From Xanthomonas citri pv. mangiferaeindicae (GTDB taxonomy: Bacteria > Pseudomonadota > Gammaproteobacteria > Xanthomonadales > Xanthomonadaceae), in assembly GCA_002240395.1 (NCBI GenBank), contig CP016836.1, positions 3,534,001-3,598,000 on the forward strand: a stretch of 64,000 nt of DNA. Reading direction: 5' to 3'. A program made the position numbers and the translations under genes. This document shows positions 26,852 to 35,467 of the stretch, piece after piece (the first letter of the stretch is position 1; each line of letters starts with the position of its first letter). The notes under the pieces are model-generated. The model saw nothing but the letters and a program-made list of their open reading frames with translations, was not told the origin of the DNA and searched no databases.

Positions 26852-27754
26852 TCAGGCCACCACGCCCTGCCGGACGCTGCTGCCATCGAGATTGGCGTTG
26901 CGCAGCGCGGTGATGCGCTCCTCGAGCGGCGGGTGGCTCATCAGCAGGCGCTTCAGGCCGCCGCCGACGCCACCGCTGATGCCGAACGCCGCGACCTGCT
27001 TGGGCAGCGTGCTCTCGCCGTAGGTCTGCGCCAGGCGCTCGAGCGCGGCGATCATCTTCTCGCGACCCGCCAGTTGGGCACCGCCGGCGTCGGCACGGAA
27101 CTCGCGATGGCGCGAGAACCACATCGCGATCATCGACGCGAACAGACCGAAGATCATGTCGAGCACGAAGACGATCGCAAAGTAGGCAATGCCGCCGCCG
27201 TTGTCGCGGCCGCCGCTCAGGTAGCCGTCGATCGCCCGGCCGACCACGCGGGCCAGGAAGATCACAAAGGTGTTGAGGACGCCCTGCAGCAGGGTCATCG
27301 TCACCATGTCGCCATTGGCGACGTGGCTGACCTCGTGCGCCAGCACCGCCTCGGCCTCCTCGCGCGTCATCGCACGCAGCAAACCGGTCGACACCGCCAC
27401 CAGCGACGCGTCGCGACGAGCGCCGGTGGCGAACGCGTTGATCTCCGGTGCGTCGTAGATCGCGACCTCGGGCATGCCGATGCCGGCCATCTGCGCCTGC
27501 CGCTGCACGGTCGTCAGCAGCCAGCGCTCAGCCTCGTTGCGCGGCTCGGTGATCACCTGCGCCCCGGTGAAGCGCTTGGCCGACCACTTGGAGATCGCCA
27601 GCGTGAAGAATGCGCCGCCGAACCCGAACAGGGCGGCGAACACAAGCAAGCCGGCGTAGGTCGATGGATTGATGCCGAGAACGGCCATGACGATGCTGAC
27701 CAGGGCCAGCACGGCGAAGTTGGTGGCGATGAGGAGGGCGTAGCGCTTGAGCAT
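26852..27754 (-). CDS. htpX: Membrane metalloprotease HtpX
   Basis: Zinc protease of 300 residues in the inner membrane, involved in quality control of damaged membrane proteins. The zinc motif is HEVSHVANGD (HExxH near residue 140), and the third ligand is in SRHREFRADA. Hydrophobic segments at the N-terminus (two) and after the HExxH (two) give the HtpX topology. The start MLKRYALLIATNFAV at 27754 is the family's normal start; upstream in-frame ATGs add a basic, unlikely N-terminus. Often under heat-shock or Cpx control, which I cannot see here. Confidence 0.96.
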   Translation of the reverse strand: MLKRYALLIATNFAVLALVSIVMAVLGINPSTYAGLLVFAALFGFGGAFFTLAISKWSAKRFTGAQVITEPRNEAERWLLTTVQRQAQMAGIGMPEVAIYDAPEINAFATGARRDASLVAVSTGLLRAMTREEAEAVLAHEVSHVANGDMVTMTLLQGVLNTFVIFLARVVGRAIDGYLSGGRDNGGGIAYFAIVFVLDMIFGLFASMIAMWFSRHREFRADAGGAQLAGREKMIAALERLAQTYGESTLPKQVAAFGISGGVGGGLKRLLMSHPPLEERITALRNANLDGSSVRQGVVA

Positions 27755-27902
27755 CGGGGGCCTTTTGAAGGTCTGCCTGCGTCTGGCGGGATTGGAATGA
27801 GTGCGAAGAATCTGCGCACGCACCCCCATGATTTCAATTCACGGGCGGCGATGCCACAGTGTGCGCCCCGTGACAGTTCATGTTCGAGACAGTTCCGGCG
27901 CG

Positions 27903-28811
27903 ATGTCGGCCCTTTCCCCCGCCTCCCGACCCTGCGGCCGCTTCGCGCCCTCCCCGACCGGCCCCCTGCATGCCGGCTCGCTGGTCGCCGCGCTCGGCAG
28001 TTGGCTGATGGCCCGCCGCAGCGGCGGGCAGTGGCGGGTGCGGATCGAGGATGTCGACCGGCCACGCGAGGTCGCCGGCGCCGCCGACGCGCAGTTGGCG
28101 ATGCTGCGCGCCTGCGGCCTGGAGTGGGACGGCGAGATCGTGCGCCAGAGCACGCGCGACGCCCTCTACCAGTCAGCGCTCGACCGGCTGCTGGCCGACG
28201 GCCACGCGTTCGTCTGCCACTGCAGCCGCAGTGCGCTGGCAGCCGCCGGTGGGATCCATCGCGGGCGTTGCGTCGCCAGCCGCCCACGCCCGGATCCTGC
28301 GATCCGCCTGCGCGTGCCACCGGGCACGCGGATCGCCTTCGATGATGGACTGCGCGGCCGGATCGAGCAGGACCTGTGGGCAGAGGTCGGCGACTTCGTG
28401 CTGCGCCGGGCCGACGGACTGTGGGCCTACCAGTTGGCGGTGGTCGTCGACGATGCCGACCAGGGCATCACCGAGGTGGTCCGCGGCGCCGATCTGCTCG
28501 ATTCCACGCCGCGGCAGATCCTGCTTCAGCAGCGGCTCGGGCTGCCCACTCCGCGCCATGTGCACCTGCCGCTGCTGCGCGACGCCGCCGGGCGCAAGCT
28601 GTCCAAGTCCCTCGGTGCGCAGGCCCCCGACCCAGCCGATCCCCTGCCCGCGCTGCGCGCAGCCTGGCAGGCATTAGGGCAGTCGCCACTCACCGCCGAC
28701 AGCGTGCCGGCTTGGCGTGCAGACGCGCTCGAGCGCTTCGATCCGGCGCGTATTCCGATCGCCGATCCGGTTGGTGCATCGCACACTGGACGCGCTCCGC
28801 GTCATGGCTAG
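27903..28811 (+). CDS. gluQ: Glutamyl-queuosine tRNA(Asp) synthetase
   Basis: Paralogue of the catalytic half of glutamyl-tRNA synthetase, 302 residues, which attaches Glu to queuosine in tRNA-Asp. The class I signature is GRFAPSPTGPLHAGS and the second motif is KLSKS. Zinc-binding residues are seen in CHCSRSALAAAGGIHRGRC. No anticodon-binding domain follows, as expected. The ATG at 27903 begins MSALSPASRPCGRFAP; a longer frame from 27801 has no support. It diverges from htpX over about 150 bp. Confidence 0.93.
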   Translation: MSALSPASRPCGRFAPSPTGPLHAGSLVAALGSWLMARRSGGQWRVRIEDVDRPREVAGAADAQLAMLRACGLEWDGEIVRQSTRDALYQSALDRLLADGHAFVCHCSRSALAAAGGIHRGRCVASRPRPDPAIRLRVPPGTRIAFDDGLRGRIEQDLWAEVGDFVLRRADGLWAYQLAVVVDDADQGITEVVRGADLLDSTPRQILLQQRLGLPTPRHVHLPLLRDAAGRKLSKSLGAQAPDPADPLPALRAAWQALGQSPLTADSVPAWRADALERFDPARIPIADPVGASHTGRAPRHG

Positions 28812-28864
28812 ACTGGCTTGTCGTCGCCATGGGGCGACGCCTGCATCGCAACGGGAGGGCGGCA

Positions 28865-29605
28865 ATGAGCGCACGCGTGGCATTGGTCACCGGCGGCACC
28901 GGCGGTATCGGCACGGCCATCGTCAGGCGCCTGGCCGACAGCGGCTATCGCGTCGCCACCAATTACCGCAACGCGGAGAAGGCGCAGGCCTGGCAACAAC
29001 AGCTGCGCGAGGCCGGCTACCAGGTCGCGATCGCGGCCGGGGATGTGTCTGACCACGTCGAGGCCGAGCGCATGGTGCGCGAGGTCGAGTCCCAGCTCGG
29101 GCCCATCGACATCCTGATCAACAACGCCGGCATCACCCGCGACGGCACGTTCCACAAGATGCACGCGCTGCAGTGGCAGGACGTCATCAACACCAATCTC
29201 AACTCGGTCTACAACGTCACCCGACCGGTGATCGAGGGCATGCGCGAGCGCAAGTGGGGCCGAATCATCCAGATCAGTTCGATCAACGGCCTCAAGGGGC
29301 AGTACGGCCAGGCCAACTACGCCGCGGCCAAGGCTGGCATGCACGGCTTCACGATTTCGCTGGCGCGTGAGAACGCCAAGCTCGGGATCACCGTCAACAC
29401 GGTTTCGCCCGGCTACGTCGCCACCGACATGGTGATGGCGGTACCCGAAGAAGTCCGCGCCAAGATCGCCGCCGACATCCCGACCGGCCGGCTGGGACGC
29501 CCGGAGGAGATCGCTTACGCGGTCAACTTCCTGGTGGCTGAGGAAGCATCGTGGATCACCGGCTCCAACCTCGACATCAACGGCGGCCACCACATGGGCT
29601 GGTGA
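28865..29605 (+). CDS. phbB: Acetoacetyl-CoA reductase (PhaB-type short-chain dehydrogenase)
   Basis: NADPH-dependent SDR of 246 residues. Rossmann motif TGGTGGIGTAI, NNAG, catalytic Ser in ISSINGLKGQ and YxxxK in NYAAAKAGMHGF. The motif GQYGQANYAAAKAGMHGFT is typical of PhaB, which reduces acetoacetyl-CoA to (R)-3-hydroxybutyryl-CoA. GGGAGG lies before the ATG. The next gene encodes the PHA regulator PhaR, supporting a polyhydroxyalkanoate role, but no phaC synthase is in the window. FabG is the close alternative. Confidence 0.88.
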   Translation: MSARVALVTGGTGGIGTAIVRRLADSGYRVATNYRNAEKAQAWQQQLREAGYQVAIAAGDVSDHVEAERMVREVESQLGPIDILINNAGITRDGTFHKMHALQWQDVINTNLNSVYNVTRPVIEGMRERKWGRIIQISSINGLKGQYGQANYAAAKAGMHGFTISLARENAKLGITVNTVSPGYVATDMVMAVPEEVRAKIAADIPTGRLGRPEEIAYAVNFLVAEEASWITGSNLDINGGHHMGW

Positions 29606-29747
29606 GGGGGCGGCCGCGCCGCGTGTCCATACCGCGGCGGACGGTCGGCAGCGCCTTGCGGCCGGCCGCATTCATGCCTTGTTCCAGTTGCGCCCCCTTC
29701 CTCGCTGCGCCATGCTGCGCGGCATCAAAGACTTGAGTACCGGCTTC

Positions 29748-30221
29748 ATGGGCGCCACGCGCATCATCAAGAAGTACCCCAACCGTCGACTCTACGATAC
29801 GGAAATCTCCAGCTACATCACCATCGAGGACGTGCGCCAACTCATCGTCGACGGCGAGAACTTCGAGGTGCGCGACGCCAAGAGCGGCGAGGACCTGACC
29901 CGCTCGGTCCTGCTGCAGATCATCTCCGACCAGGAGTCGGACGGCGAGCCGGTGCTCTCGACCCAGTTGCTGAGCCAGATCATCCGCTTCTACGGCGATT
30001 CGATGCAGGGGTTCATGGGCAGCTACCTGGAACGCTCGATGCAGGTCTTCCTCGACCAGCAGCAGCAGTTCCGCCAGCAGATGGGCGGCCTGCTCGGGCA
30101 GACGCCATGGGCGATGATGAACCAGCTCACCGAGCGCAATTTGGAAATGTGGAAGGAATTCCAGAAGACCATGACCGGCGGCGTCCACACCGACCGCCCG
30201 GGCGACAAGCGCGGCCGTTGA
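29748..30221 (+). CDS. phaR: Polyhydroxyalkanoate synthesis repressor PhaR
   Basis: Protein of 157 residues. The N-terminal PHB accumulation regulatory domain is unmistakable: RIIKKYPNRRLYDTEISSYITIEDVR. The Gln-rich C-terminal part (FLDQQQQFRQQMGG) is the usual helical tail. PhaR binds phasin/pha promoters and PHA granules, releasing repression when polymer accumulates. ATG 29748 begins at the family start; in-frame ATGs further up (29679, 29712) lack ribosome sites. It sits between two reductase paralogues on the same strand. Confidence 0.93.
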   Translation: MGATRIIKKYPNRRLYDTEISSYITIEDVRQLIVDGENFEVRDAKSGEDLTRSVLLQIISDQESDGEPVLSTQLLSQIIRFYGDSMQGFMGSYLERSMQVFLDQQQQFRQQMGGLLGQTPWAMMNQLTERNLEMWKEFQKTMTGGVHTDRPGDKRGR

Positions 30222-30264
30222 TCCAGCGCGCGCCGCATCCGTGCCCGAGCGGGCGCCCGTTCGC

Positions 30265-31008
30265 ATGAGCGCGTCGCCTCGGATCGCGCTGGTCACCGGC
30301 GGCCTGGGCGGGATCGGCCGCGCAATCTGCATGCGCCTGGCCGCCGATGGCTGCCGCGTGATCGCCGCCGACTTGGCGCGCGATCCTGCGCGGCTCGAGA
30401 CCGGCCGCGATCCGGCGGCACCACAAGTGGAGACGCTGGCGCTCGACGTCGGCGACTTCGACGCCTGCGCGGCGGCGGTCGCCGACATCGAGGCACGGCA
30501 TGGCCGGCTCGACATCCTGGTCAATGCCGCTGGCATCACCCGCGATGCCACCCTGCGCAAGATGACGCGTACGCAGTGGGACGAAGTGCTGCACATCGAT
30601 CTGGGCAGCGTGTTCAATCTCTGCCGCCACGCGGTCGAGGGCATGGCGACGCGCGGCTTCGGACGCATCGTCAACATCAGTTCGGTCAGCGGCCAGACCG
30701 GGAATTTCGGCCAGACCAACTACGCCGCGGCCAAGGCTGGCCTGCACGGATTCACGATGTCGCTCGCACGTGAGGTCGCCGCCAAGGGCATCACCGTCAA
30801 CAGTCTGTCGCCCGGCTACATCGCCACGCCGATGACCGCGGCGATGCCGCCTGAAGTACTCGCGCGCACCGTCGCCAGCGTGCCGGTGGGCCGCGTCGGC
30901 CAGCCCGAGGACATCGCCCGTGCGGTCGCGTTCCTGGCGGCCGACGATGCCGGCTACATCACCGGCGTCAACCTGCCGGTCAACGGCGGCTTGTTCATGA
31001 GCTTCTGA
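30265..31008 (+). CDS. Second acetoacetyl-CoA reductase-like short-chain dehydrogenase
   Basis: SDR of 247 residues with TGGLGGIGRAI, NAAG, ISSVSGQTGNFGQ and NYAAAKAGLHGFT. It is clearly paralogous to the reductase two genes upstream; both share the FGQ/YGQ-NYAAAKAG segment and the GRLGRPE/GRVGQPE loop, so it too is likely a PhaB/FabG-type ketoacyl reductase. The GTG at 30241 is an alternative start; ATG 30265 was preferred. Together with phbB and phaR it forms a three-gene plus-strand set. Confidence 0.85.
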   Translation: MSASPRIALVTGGLGGIGRAICMRLAADGCRVIAADLARDPARLETGRDPAAPQVETLALDVGDFDACAAAVADIEARHGRLDILVNAAGITRDATLRKMTRTQWDEVLHIDLGSVFNLCRHAVEGMATRGFGRIVNISSVSGQTGNFGQTNYAAAKAGLHGFTMSLAREVAAKGITVNSLSPGYIATPMTAAMPPEVLARTVASVPVGRVGQPEDIARAVAFLAADDAGYITGVNLPVNGGLFMSF

Positions 31009-31023
31009 AGCCCGGCCGCGCGC

Positions 31024-31935
31024 TCAGCGCGCGGCGGTCTGCGCGTCCTCGCAGAACTTCGCGCGGTACTCGAGCGCCTTGGGCATCAGCGCTTCCAGGG
31101 TCTGGATGCGGGTGCCGGGATTGGGATGGGTCGACGAGAACTCCGGCGGCGCCTGCCCGCCGCTGGCCTCCCCCATGCGCTGCCATAGCGGCACCGCTTC
31201 GCGCGGATCGAAGCACGCCGCCGCGGCAAGCATCAGCCCGACCGCATCGGCTTCGGTCTCGTGCTTGCGGGCATAGGGCAGCAGATAGCCATAGCCCATC
31301 GCCGCCATGACCATCTGCTGTTGCTGCGGGTCCATGCCGCTCATCGCGCCGGCGGTCTGGCCGATCTGGGTCAGCCGCTGCTGAGCCATGCGCTGGGCGC
31401 CGTGGCGCAACAGCGCGTGCGCGATCTCGTGGCCCATCACCACCGCCATCGCATCCGCGGTCTGTGCCACCGGCACCAGCCCGGTGTAGACCGCCATCTT
31501 GCCGCCAGGCAGGCAGAAGGCGTTGGCCTGGTCGGACTCGATGACATTGACCTCCCAGTCGAAGGTCTCGGAGAAGCGCGTCGGCGCCAGCCCGTTCTCG
31601 CGCGCCAGCTCGGCCTCGACCACACCGACCTTGGCGATCAGCCGGTCAGCGATCGCACGCACGTCGCGGGCGACCGGGCTGTCGGGCGCCACCGCCCGCT
31701 CCTGGCCCAGGATCTCCTGGTAGGCCTGCAGACCGAGTGCCTTCTCGTCGTCGACGCTCAGGCCGCGGTCGATCAGCACCGTCTCGCCGGTGACCGGATC
31801 GACCGAGCGGTTGGAGATGTAGTAGTACGCGCCGTAGAGCCCGAACAGCAGCAGGATTACCCACCGCAGGTTGAAGCCACGACGCGGCGCACGGCCGGGC
31901 TGCTGCCGGCCGCGACCGAAGGGATCCTGTCTCAT
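31024..31935 (-). CDS. M48-family metallopeptidase, membrane-anchored
   Basis: Protein of 303 residues with one N-terminal transmembrane segment (WVILLLFGLYGAYYY) after a basic, cytoplasmic-looking stretch, so a periplasmic enzyme is likely. The zinc motif is MGHEIAHALLRHG (HExxH near residue 167) and the downstream Glu ligand is in HETEADAVGL; SSTHPNPGTRI near the end is a standard M48 feature. It resembles the YcaL/LoiP/BepA group, which removes misfolded outer-membrane proteins. It follows the SUMF1-like lipoprotein gene by 33 bp on the same strand. Confidence 0.9.
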   Translation of the reverse strand: MRQDPFGRGRQQPGRAPRRGFNLRWVILLLFGLYGAYYYISNRSVDPVTGETVLIDRGLSVDDEKALGLQAYQEILGQERAVAPDSPVARDVRAIADRLIAKVGVVEAELARENGLAPTRFSETFDWEVNVIESDQANAFCLPGGKMAVYTGLVPVAQTADAMAVVMGHEIAHALLRHGAQRMAQQRLTQIGQTAGAMSGMDPQQQQMVMAAMGYGYLLPYARKHETEADAVGLMLAAAACFDPREAVPLWQRMGEASGGQAPPEFSSTHPNPGTRIQTLEALMPKALEYRAKFCEDAQTAAR

Positions 31936-31968
31936 CTCGTTCTCCAGTGCCGGCAGGACCGGCGGCGG

Positions 31969-33822
31969 TCAAAGGTCGCGGACGACGCGGAAGCCGATTC
32001 TGGCATTGGTCGTGTCGACGGAAGCGAGTGCCCGCCAGCTGGCCCGGGTCTGCGCCGGCGAGCTTGCCCACGAGCCGCCCCGGATCACCTGGTCGCGGCA
32101 GCCTGGATTGACCCAGGCCGAGCCGTCCTCCGGCGCCCGGCGGTAGGTCGCATGCCAGCAATCGGCCATCCACTCGCTGACATTGCCGGCCAGGTCGTAT
32201 ACGCCCCAACGATTGGGCGGGAAGCTGGCCACCGGGGCCGGGCCCCAGTACCCGTCTCCGTAACCGGGAAATGCATTGCCCCAGGTCCGCCCCGACGGTG
32301 AGCGGTCGAGCGCGCCGGTGACATTGCCGGCTTCGGGCGGTGGCGTGCCCTCGCCCCAGGGCCAGCGCTCGCTGGTGCCGGCGCGATAGGCGTATTCGAA
32401 CTCGGCCTCGCTCGGCAACCGGTAGCGCTGCCCGCTCTGCGCCGACAGCCAGTCGACATAGGCTTGCGCGTCCTTGGCGCTGACATGCAGCACCGGCATG
32501 GTTTCGCCGGCCGGACGGCCGACGTAGTCCGAGCGCCAGTCGACGTTGCTGCGGCGCAGGAAGTTGCCGGTGCGTTCGTCGTAGACCATCGAGAAGCCGC
32601 GGCGCATGGCACGGGTCTGGTAGCCCGTCGCCTCGATGAAGCGACGGAATTCGCCGACGCTCACTTCGCGCACGCCCATCGCAAAGCCGCGCTCGAAGCG
32701 CACCGCATGGCGCGGCTTTTCATTGTCGTCGGCAGTCTCGTCGCCGGGCAGCGCACCCATCATGAAACCGCCGTGCGGCAGCACGACCAGCTGCGGCCCG
32801 CGCGCACCGCCTTCCAGCGCATCGGTGAACACCTGACCGGGCCGGAAGTCGCCGTAGTGGACCGCCCGGTCGATGCGCTCGCGCAGATCCAGCGCCACCG
32901 GATCGCCGGGCGAGGCGATCGCCAGGATCTCGGCCAGCCGCGCGCGCGCGGTCGCCACGCCGTTGATCTTCGGCAGCGCCTCGACGCCGGCATCGCGCAG
33001 CCGCTGGATGCGCACTGCGCGCATGTGCGCGATGCGCCGCTCGGCATCGGGCACGGTCGCGAACCCGGGCCGGACAGTCGTGGCATAGGCCAACCAACGC
33101 GCGGCGGTGCGGAAATCGCCTTGCGTGCCGGCGTCCTCGGCGCGCCGGATCAGCGCGCTCTCGACCGCGGCCAACCCCTGCAGCGCACGCGGCTGGCCGG
33201 GGCGCAACGCCGCCGCCTCGCGGAAGCCGGCCAGTGCGCCGCCGCCTTCCTCGCCCAGTTCGCCAGCGACGAGCGCGCGCTCGGCCTCGCGGTTGAGGTC
33301 CCACAGCCGATCGCTCTCGTCGACGCGTTCCAGATACCGGACCACGGCCTCGTCGTCGGCGGCGAGATAACGCGCGACCGCGGCGAACTCGTGCGCAGCG
33401 CGCAGGCCGGCGATCGAATCGCGGTTGTCGGCCTCGTCCAACGCGCGATCGCCCAGTACGAGCAGCCGGGCCTGCGCGCGGCGCAGCCCGGTCCGCGCCA
33501 CGCGCTCGTGGCCGGGCAACTGCTGCAGGGCCAGATACAGCGGGATCGCCGAATCGGCGGTCGCGTACAGGTCGTCGGCGGCCAGGGCATCGGCCGCGCG
33601 CGTGCGAGCCTCGTCCGCCGCTTCGGGGGGAATCGCAACCAATGGCGGCTGCCAGTTGAGCTCGCCGGCGATCCGGTCGTCGCCGCTGATGGTCACGCTG
33701 CCGTCGCCGCCCGAGGCCTTTTCGCTGCGGGTGTCGCCGTCGCAGCCGCTGCCCAGCAGCAGCAACGCGCCCAGCACTCCGACCACGACGACTGCGCGCA
33801 ACGCTGGCTCCCATGACCGCAT
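31969..33822 (-). CDS. Lipoprotein with formylglycine-generating-enzyme (SUMF1/FGE-sulfatase) domain
   Basis: Protein of 617 residues. The signal ends in lipobox LLGSGC (Cys27). Residues ~60-340 are helical and Ala-rich, with repeat-like segments that may be TPR-type. The FGE fold begins around LPHGGFMMGALPGDE (~355) and includes DNEKPRHAVRFERGF, VSVGEFRRFIE, RLPSEAEFEYAYRAG, YDLAGNVSEWMAD and VIRGGSW near the end. The active-site cysteines that follow RGGS in true FGE are absent here (ASSPAQTRAS). It is therefore probably a binding or scaffold protein rather than a formylglycine maker. Co-directional with the M48 peptidase. Confidence 0.85.
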   Translation of the reverse strand: MRSWEPALRAVVVVGVLGALLLLGSGCDGDTRSEKASGGDGSVTISGDDRIAGELNWQPPLVAIPPEAADEARTRAADALAADDLYATADSAIPLYLALQQLPGHERVARTGLRRAQARLLVLGDRALDEADNRDSIAGLRAAHEFAAVARYLAADDEAVVRYLERVDESDRLWDLNREAERALVAGELGEEGGGALAGFREAAALRPGQPRALQGLAAVESALIRRAEDAGTQGDFRTAARWLAYATTVRPGFATVPDAERRIAHMRAVRIQRLRDAGVEALPKINGVATARARLAEILAIASPGDPVALDLRERIDRAVHYGDFRPGQVFTDALEGGARGPQLVVLPHGGFMMGALPGDETADDNEKPRHAVRFERGFAMGVREVSVGEFRRFIEATGYQTRAMRRGFSMVYDERTGNFLRRSNVDWRSDYVGRPAGETMPVLHVSAKDAQAYVDWLSAQSGQRYRLPSEAEFEYAYRAGTSERWPWGEGTPPPEAGNVTGALDRSPSGRTWGNAFPGYGDGYWGPAPVASFPPNRWGVYDLAGNVSEWMADCWHATYRRAPEDGSAWVNPGCRDQVIRGGSWASSPAQTRASWRALASVDTTNARIGFRVVRDL

Positions 33823-33909
33823 CGCGTCAGATTAATCGATCACAGCCGGGGCGACGATGCGCCGGCTTCACGATTGCCGCTCCCGCATGCCGCCGTTAGG
33901 CTGTCGCGC

Positions 33910-35040
33910 ATGCCTTCTTCCCCTGCATGCTGGATCGACGATCCGGCGACTCTCCAGTCCCGACTCCAGGCGGCATCCGCCCGCGTCGGGCTCGACACCG
34001 AATTCATCCGCGAGCGGACGTTCTGGCCCCAACTGGCCCTGGTGCAGGTCGCGCTCGAACGCGACGACGGCGGCATCGACGTGCTGTTGGTCGACCCCTT
34101 GGTCCCCGGCATGCTCGACGCGCTGCGCCCGCTGCTGGCCGACCCGACCATCGTCAAGATCATGCACAGCGCCAGCGAGGACCTGATCGCGCTGGGCCAT
34201 GCCTGCGGCGTGGCGCCGGCGCCGCTGTTCGACACCCAGATCGCCGCGGCCCTGGCCGGCACCGGCTCAGGGATGGGCTACCAGCGGCTGGTGCAGGACA
34301 CGCTCGGTATCGCACTGCCCAAGGGCGAAACCCGCTCGGACTGGTTGCGGCGGCCGCTGTCGCCGACCCAGCTCGAATACGCCGCCGACGATGTCGAGCA
34401 CCTGTTCGCGCTGCACGAAACGCTGGCCGCGAAGATCGCCGTGCTCGGCCGCGAGGCCTGGCTGGAGGAGGACTGCGCGCGGCTGGTCGCGACGGCCGGC
34501 AACATGGAAGGCGAGCGCTGGCCACAACTGGGTGGGCGCACCGGTCTGTTTCTCGACGCCGACGCGCAGCGCCGCTTGTTGCGCCTGCTGCGCTGGCGCG
34601 AGCACTACGCCCGCAGCCACGACCGGCCACGCAGTTGGATTCTCGACAACGAACTGGCCACGCTGCTCGCACGCGATCCGCCGGCCGATCCGGCCGTGCT
34701 GCAGCGCCGGCTCGATGCCCATCCCAAAGCCCCGCGCAAACTCGGCGCCGCGATCTGGGAGGCGCTCGTCACCGAACTGCCCGACGAGGCCGAGGCGCCG
34801 ATCGCACGCGCCGAGGAGCCCGACCGCAAGCGCCTGAAGCAACTGCAACAGGCGGTAGCCGCGCGCAGTGCCGAGCTCGGCTTGCCTGACGGCGTGCTCG
34901 CCTCGCGCAAGTGGCTCGAAGCCTTGGTCGAAGGCGCCGACTGGCCCGGCGCGTTGTCGGGCTGGCGCCGCGCCCAGCTCGAACCCACGCTCGCACCGTT
35001 GCTAGAAAAGGCTGGCGGGTTGGTCGAACGCTCCGTATAA
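33910..35040 (+). CDS. rnd: Ribonuclease D
   Basis: 3'-5' exonuclease of 376 residues for tRNA and small-RNA maturation. DEDD motifs: GLDTEFIRE, HSASEDLIAL, and the Y-containing YAADDVEHLF. The HRDC domain follows in the second half (LRLLRWREHYARSHDRPRSW). Start at ATG 33910 (MPSSPACWIDDP) follows the family; ATG 33874 would add 12 residues. Its stop codon TAA lies inside the -10 box of the following tRNA-Ala gene, a neat location for an RNase that processes tRNA 3' ends. Confidence 0.95.
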   Translation: MPSSPACWIDDPATLQSRLQAASARVGLDTEFIRERTFWPQLALVQVALERDDGGIDVLLVDPLVPGMLDALRPLLADPTIVKIMHSASEDLIALGHACGVAPAPLFDTQIAAALAGTGSGMGYQRLVQDTLGIALPKGETRSDWLRRPLSPTQLEYAADDVEHLFALHETLAAKIAVLGREAWLEEDCARLVATAGNMEGERWPQLGGRTGLFLDADAQRRLLRLLRWREHYARSHDRPRSWILDNELATLLARDPPADPAVLQRRLDAHPKAPRKLGAAIWEALVTELPDEAEAPIARAEEPDRKRLKQLQQAVAARSAELGLPDGVLASRKWLEALVEGADWPGALSGWRRAQLEPTLAPLLEKAGGLVERSV

Positions 35041-35041
35041 T
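35036..35041 (+). promoter_or_regulatory. Probable -10 box (TATAAT) of the tRNA-Ala gene
   Basis: A perfect TATAAT lies 12 bp before the tRNA and overlaps the rnd stop codon. I see no good -35 at normal spacing. Confidence 0.65.
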
Positions 35042-35053
35042 TGCGCCCATCGT

Positions 35054-35129
<76 letters not shown>

Positions 35130-35147
35130 AGTCATTCCCGGTTCGAA

Positions 35148-35183
35148 ACGAAGGGTTGGACGGTTCGCCGTCCAACCCTTCGT
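35148..35183. terminator. Perfect 16-bp hairpin downstream of tRNA-Ala
   Basis: A 16-bp perfect stem with a TTCG loop. It begins ACGAAGGG on the left and ends CCCTTCGT on the right. There is no T-run after it (CGTTGTGG), so it may be a processing or attenuation structure rather than a classical terminator. The convergent minus-strand DUF3606 gene ends 42 bp further on. Confidence 0.7.
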
Positions 35184-35224
35184 CGTTGTGGCACAGGTGC
35201 GCGCCGGGTCGTAAGCCGTGCGTG

Positions 35225-35401
35225 CTACTTGCCCAGATGGCGACGCACATCCCTGGCCATCGGCCCCACGGCCGCGACTGCTTCGCGCAACTGCTCGGGC
35301 GTGACATCCAGCGCCTGGGTCCAGTAACGAAGCTCGTAATCCTCGTCGACGTTGATGCGATCGCGATCGGCGGCGCCGGTCTTGCTTTTGTCGTCCGACA
35401 T
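35225..35401 (-). CDS. DUF3606 domain protein
   Basis: Small protein of 58 residues: acidic/Lys N-terminus, then RINVDEDYELRYWTQALD and LREAVAAVGPMARDVRRHL, which match DUF3606 (found widely in proteobacteria, often stress-linked; function unknown). GGAGATCACC before ATG 35401 supports this start over the longer frame to 35431. It is transcribed in the same direction as the exonuclease III gene downstream of its start region. Confidence 0.8.
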   Translation of the reverse strand: MSDDKSKTGAADRDRINVDEDYELRYWTQALDVTPEQLREAVAAVGPMARDVRRHLGK

Positions 35402-35467
35402 GGTGATCTCCAAAGGCTGCGGTGGCGCCACCTTCCCGCTGCGGGCGTGGGCCGTGCGTGAACCGCT

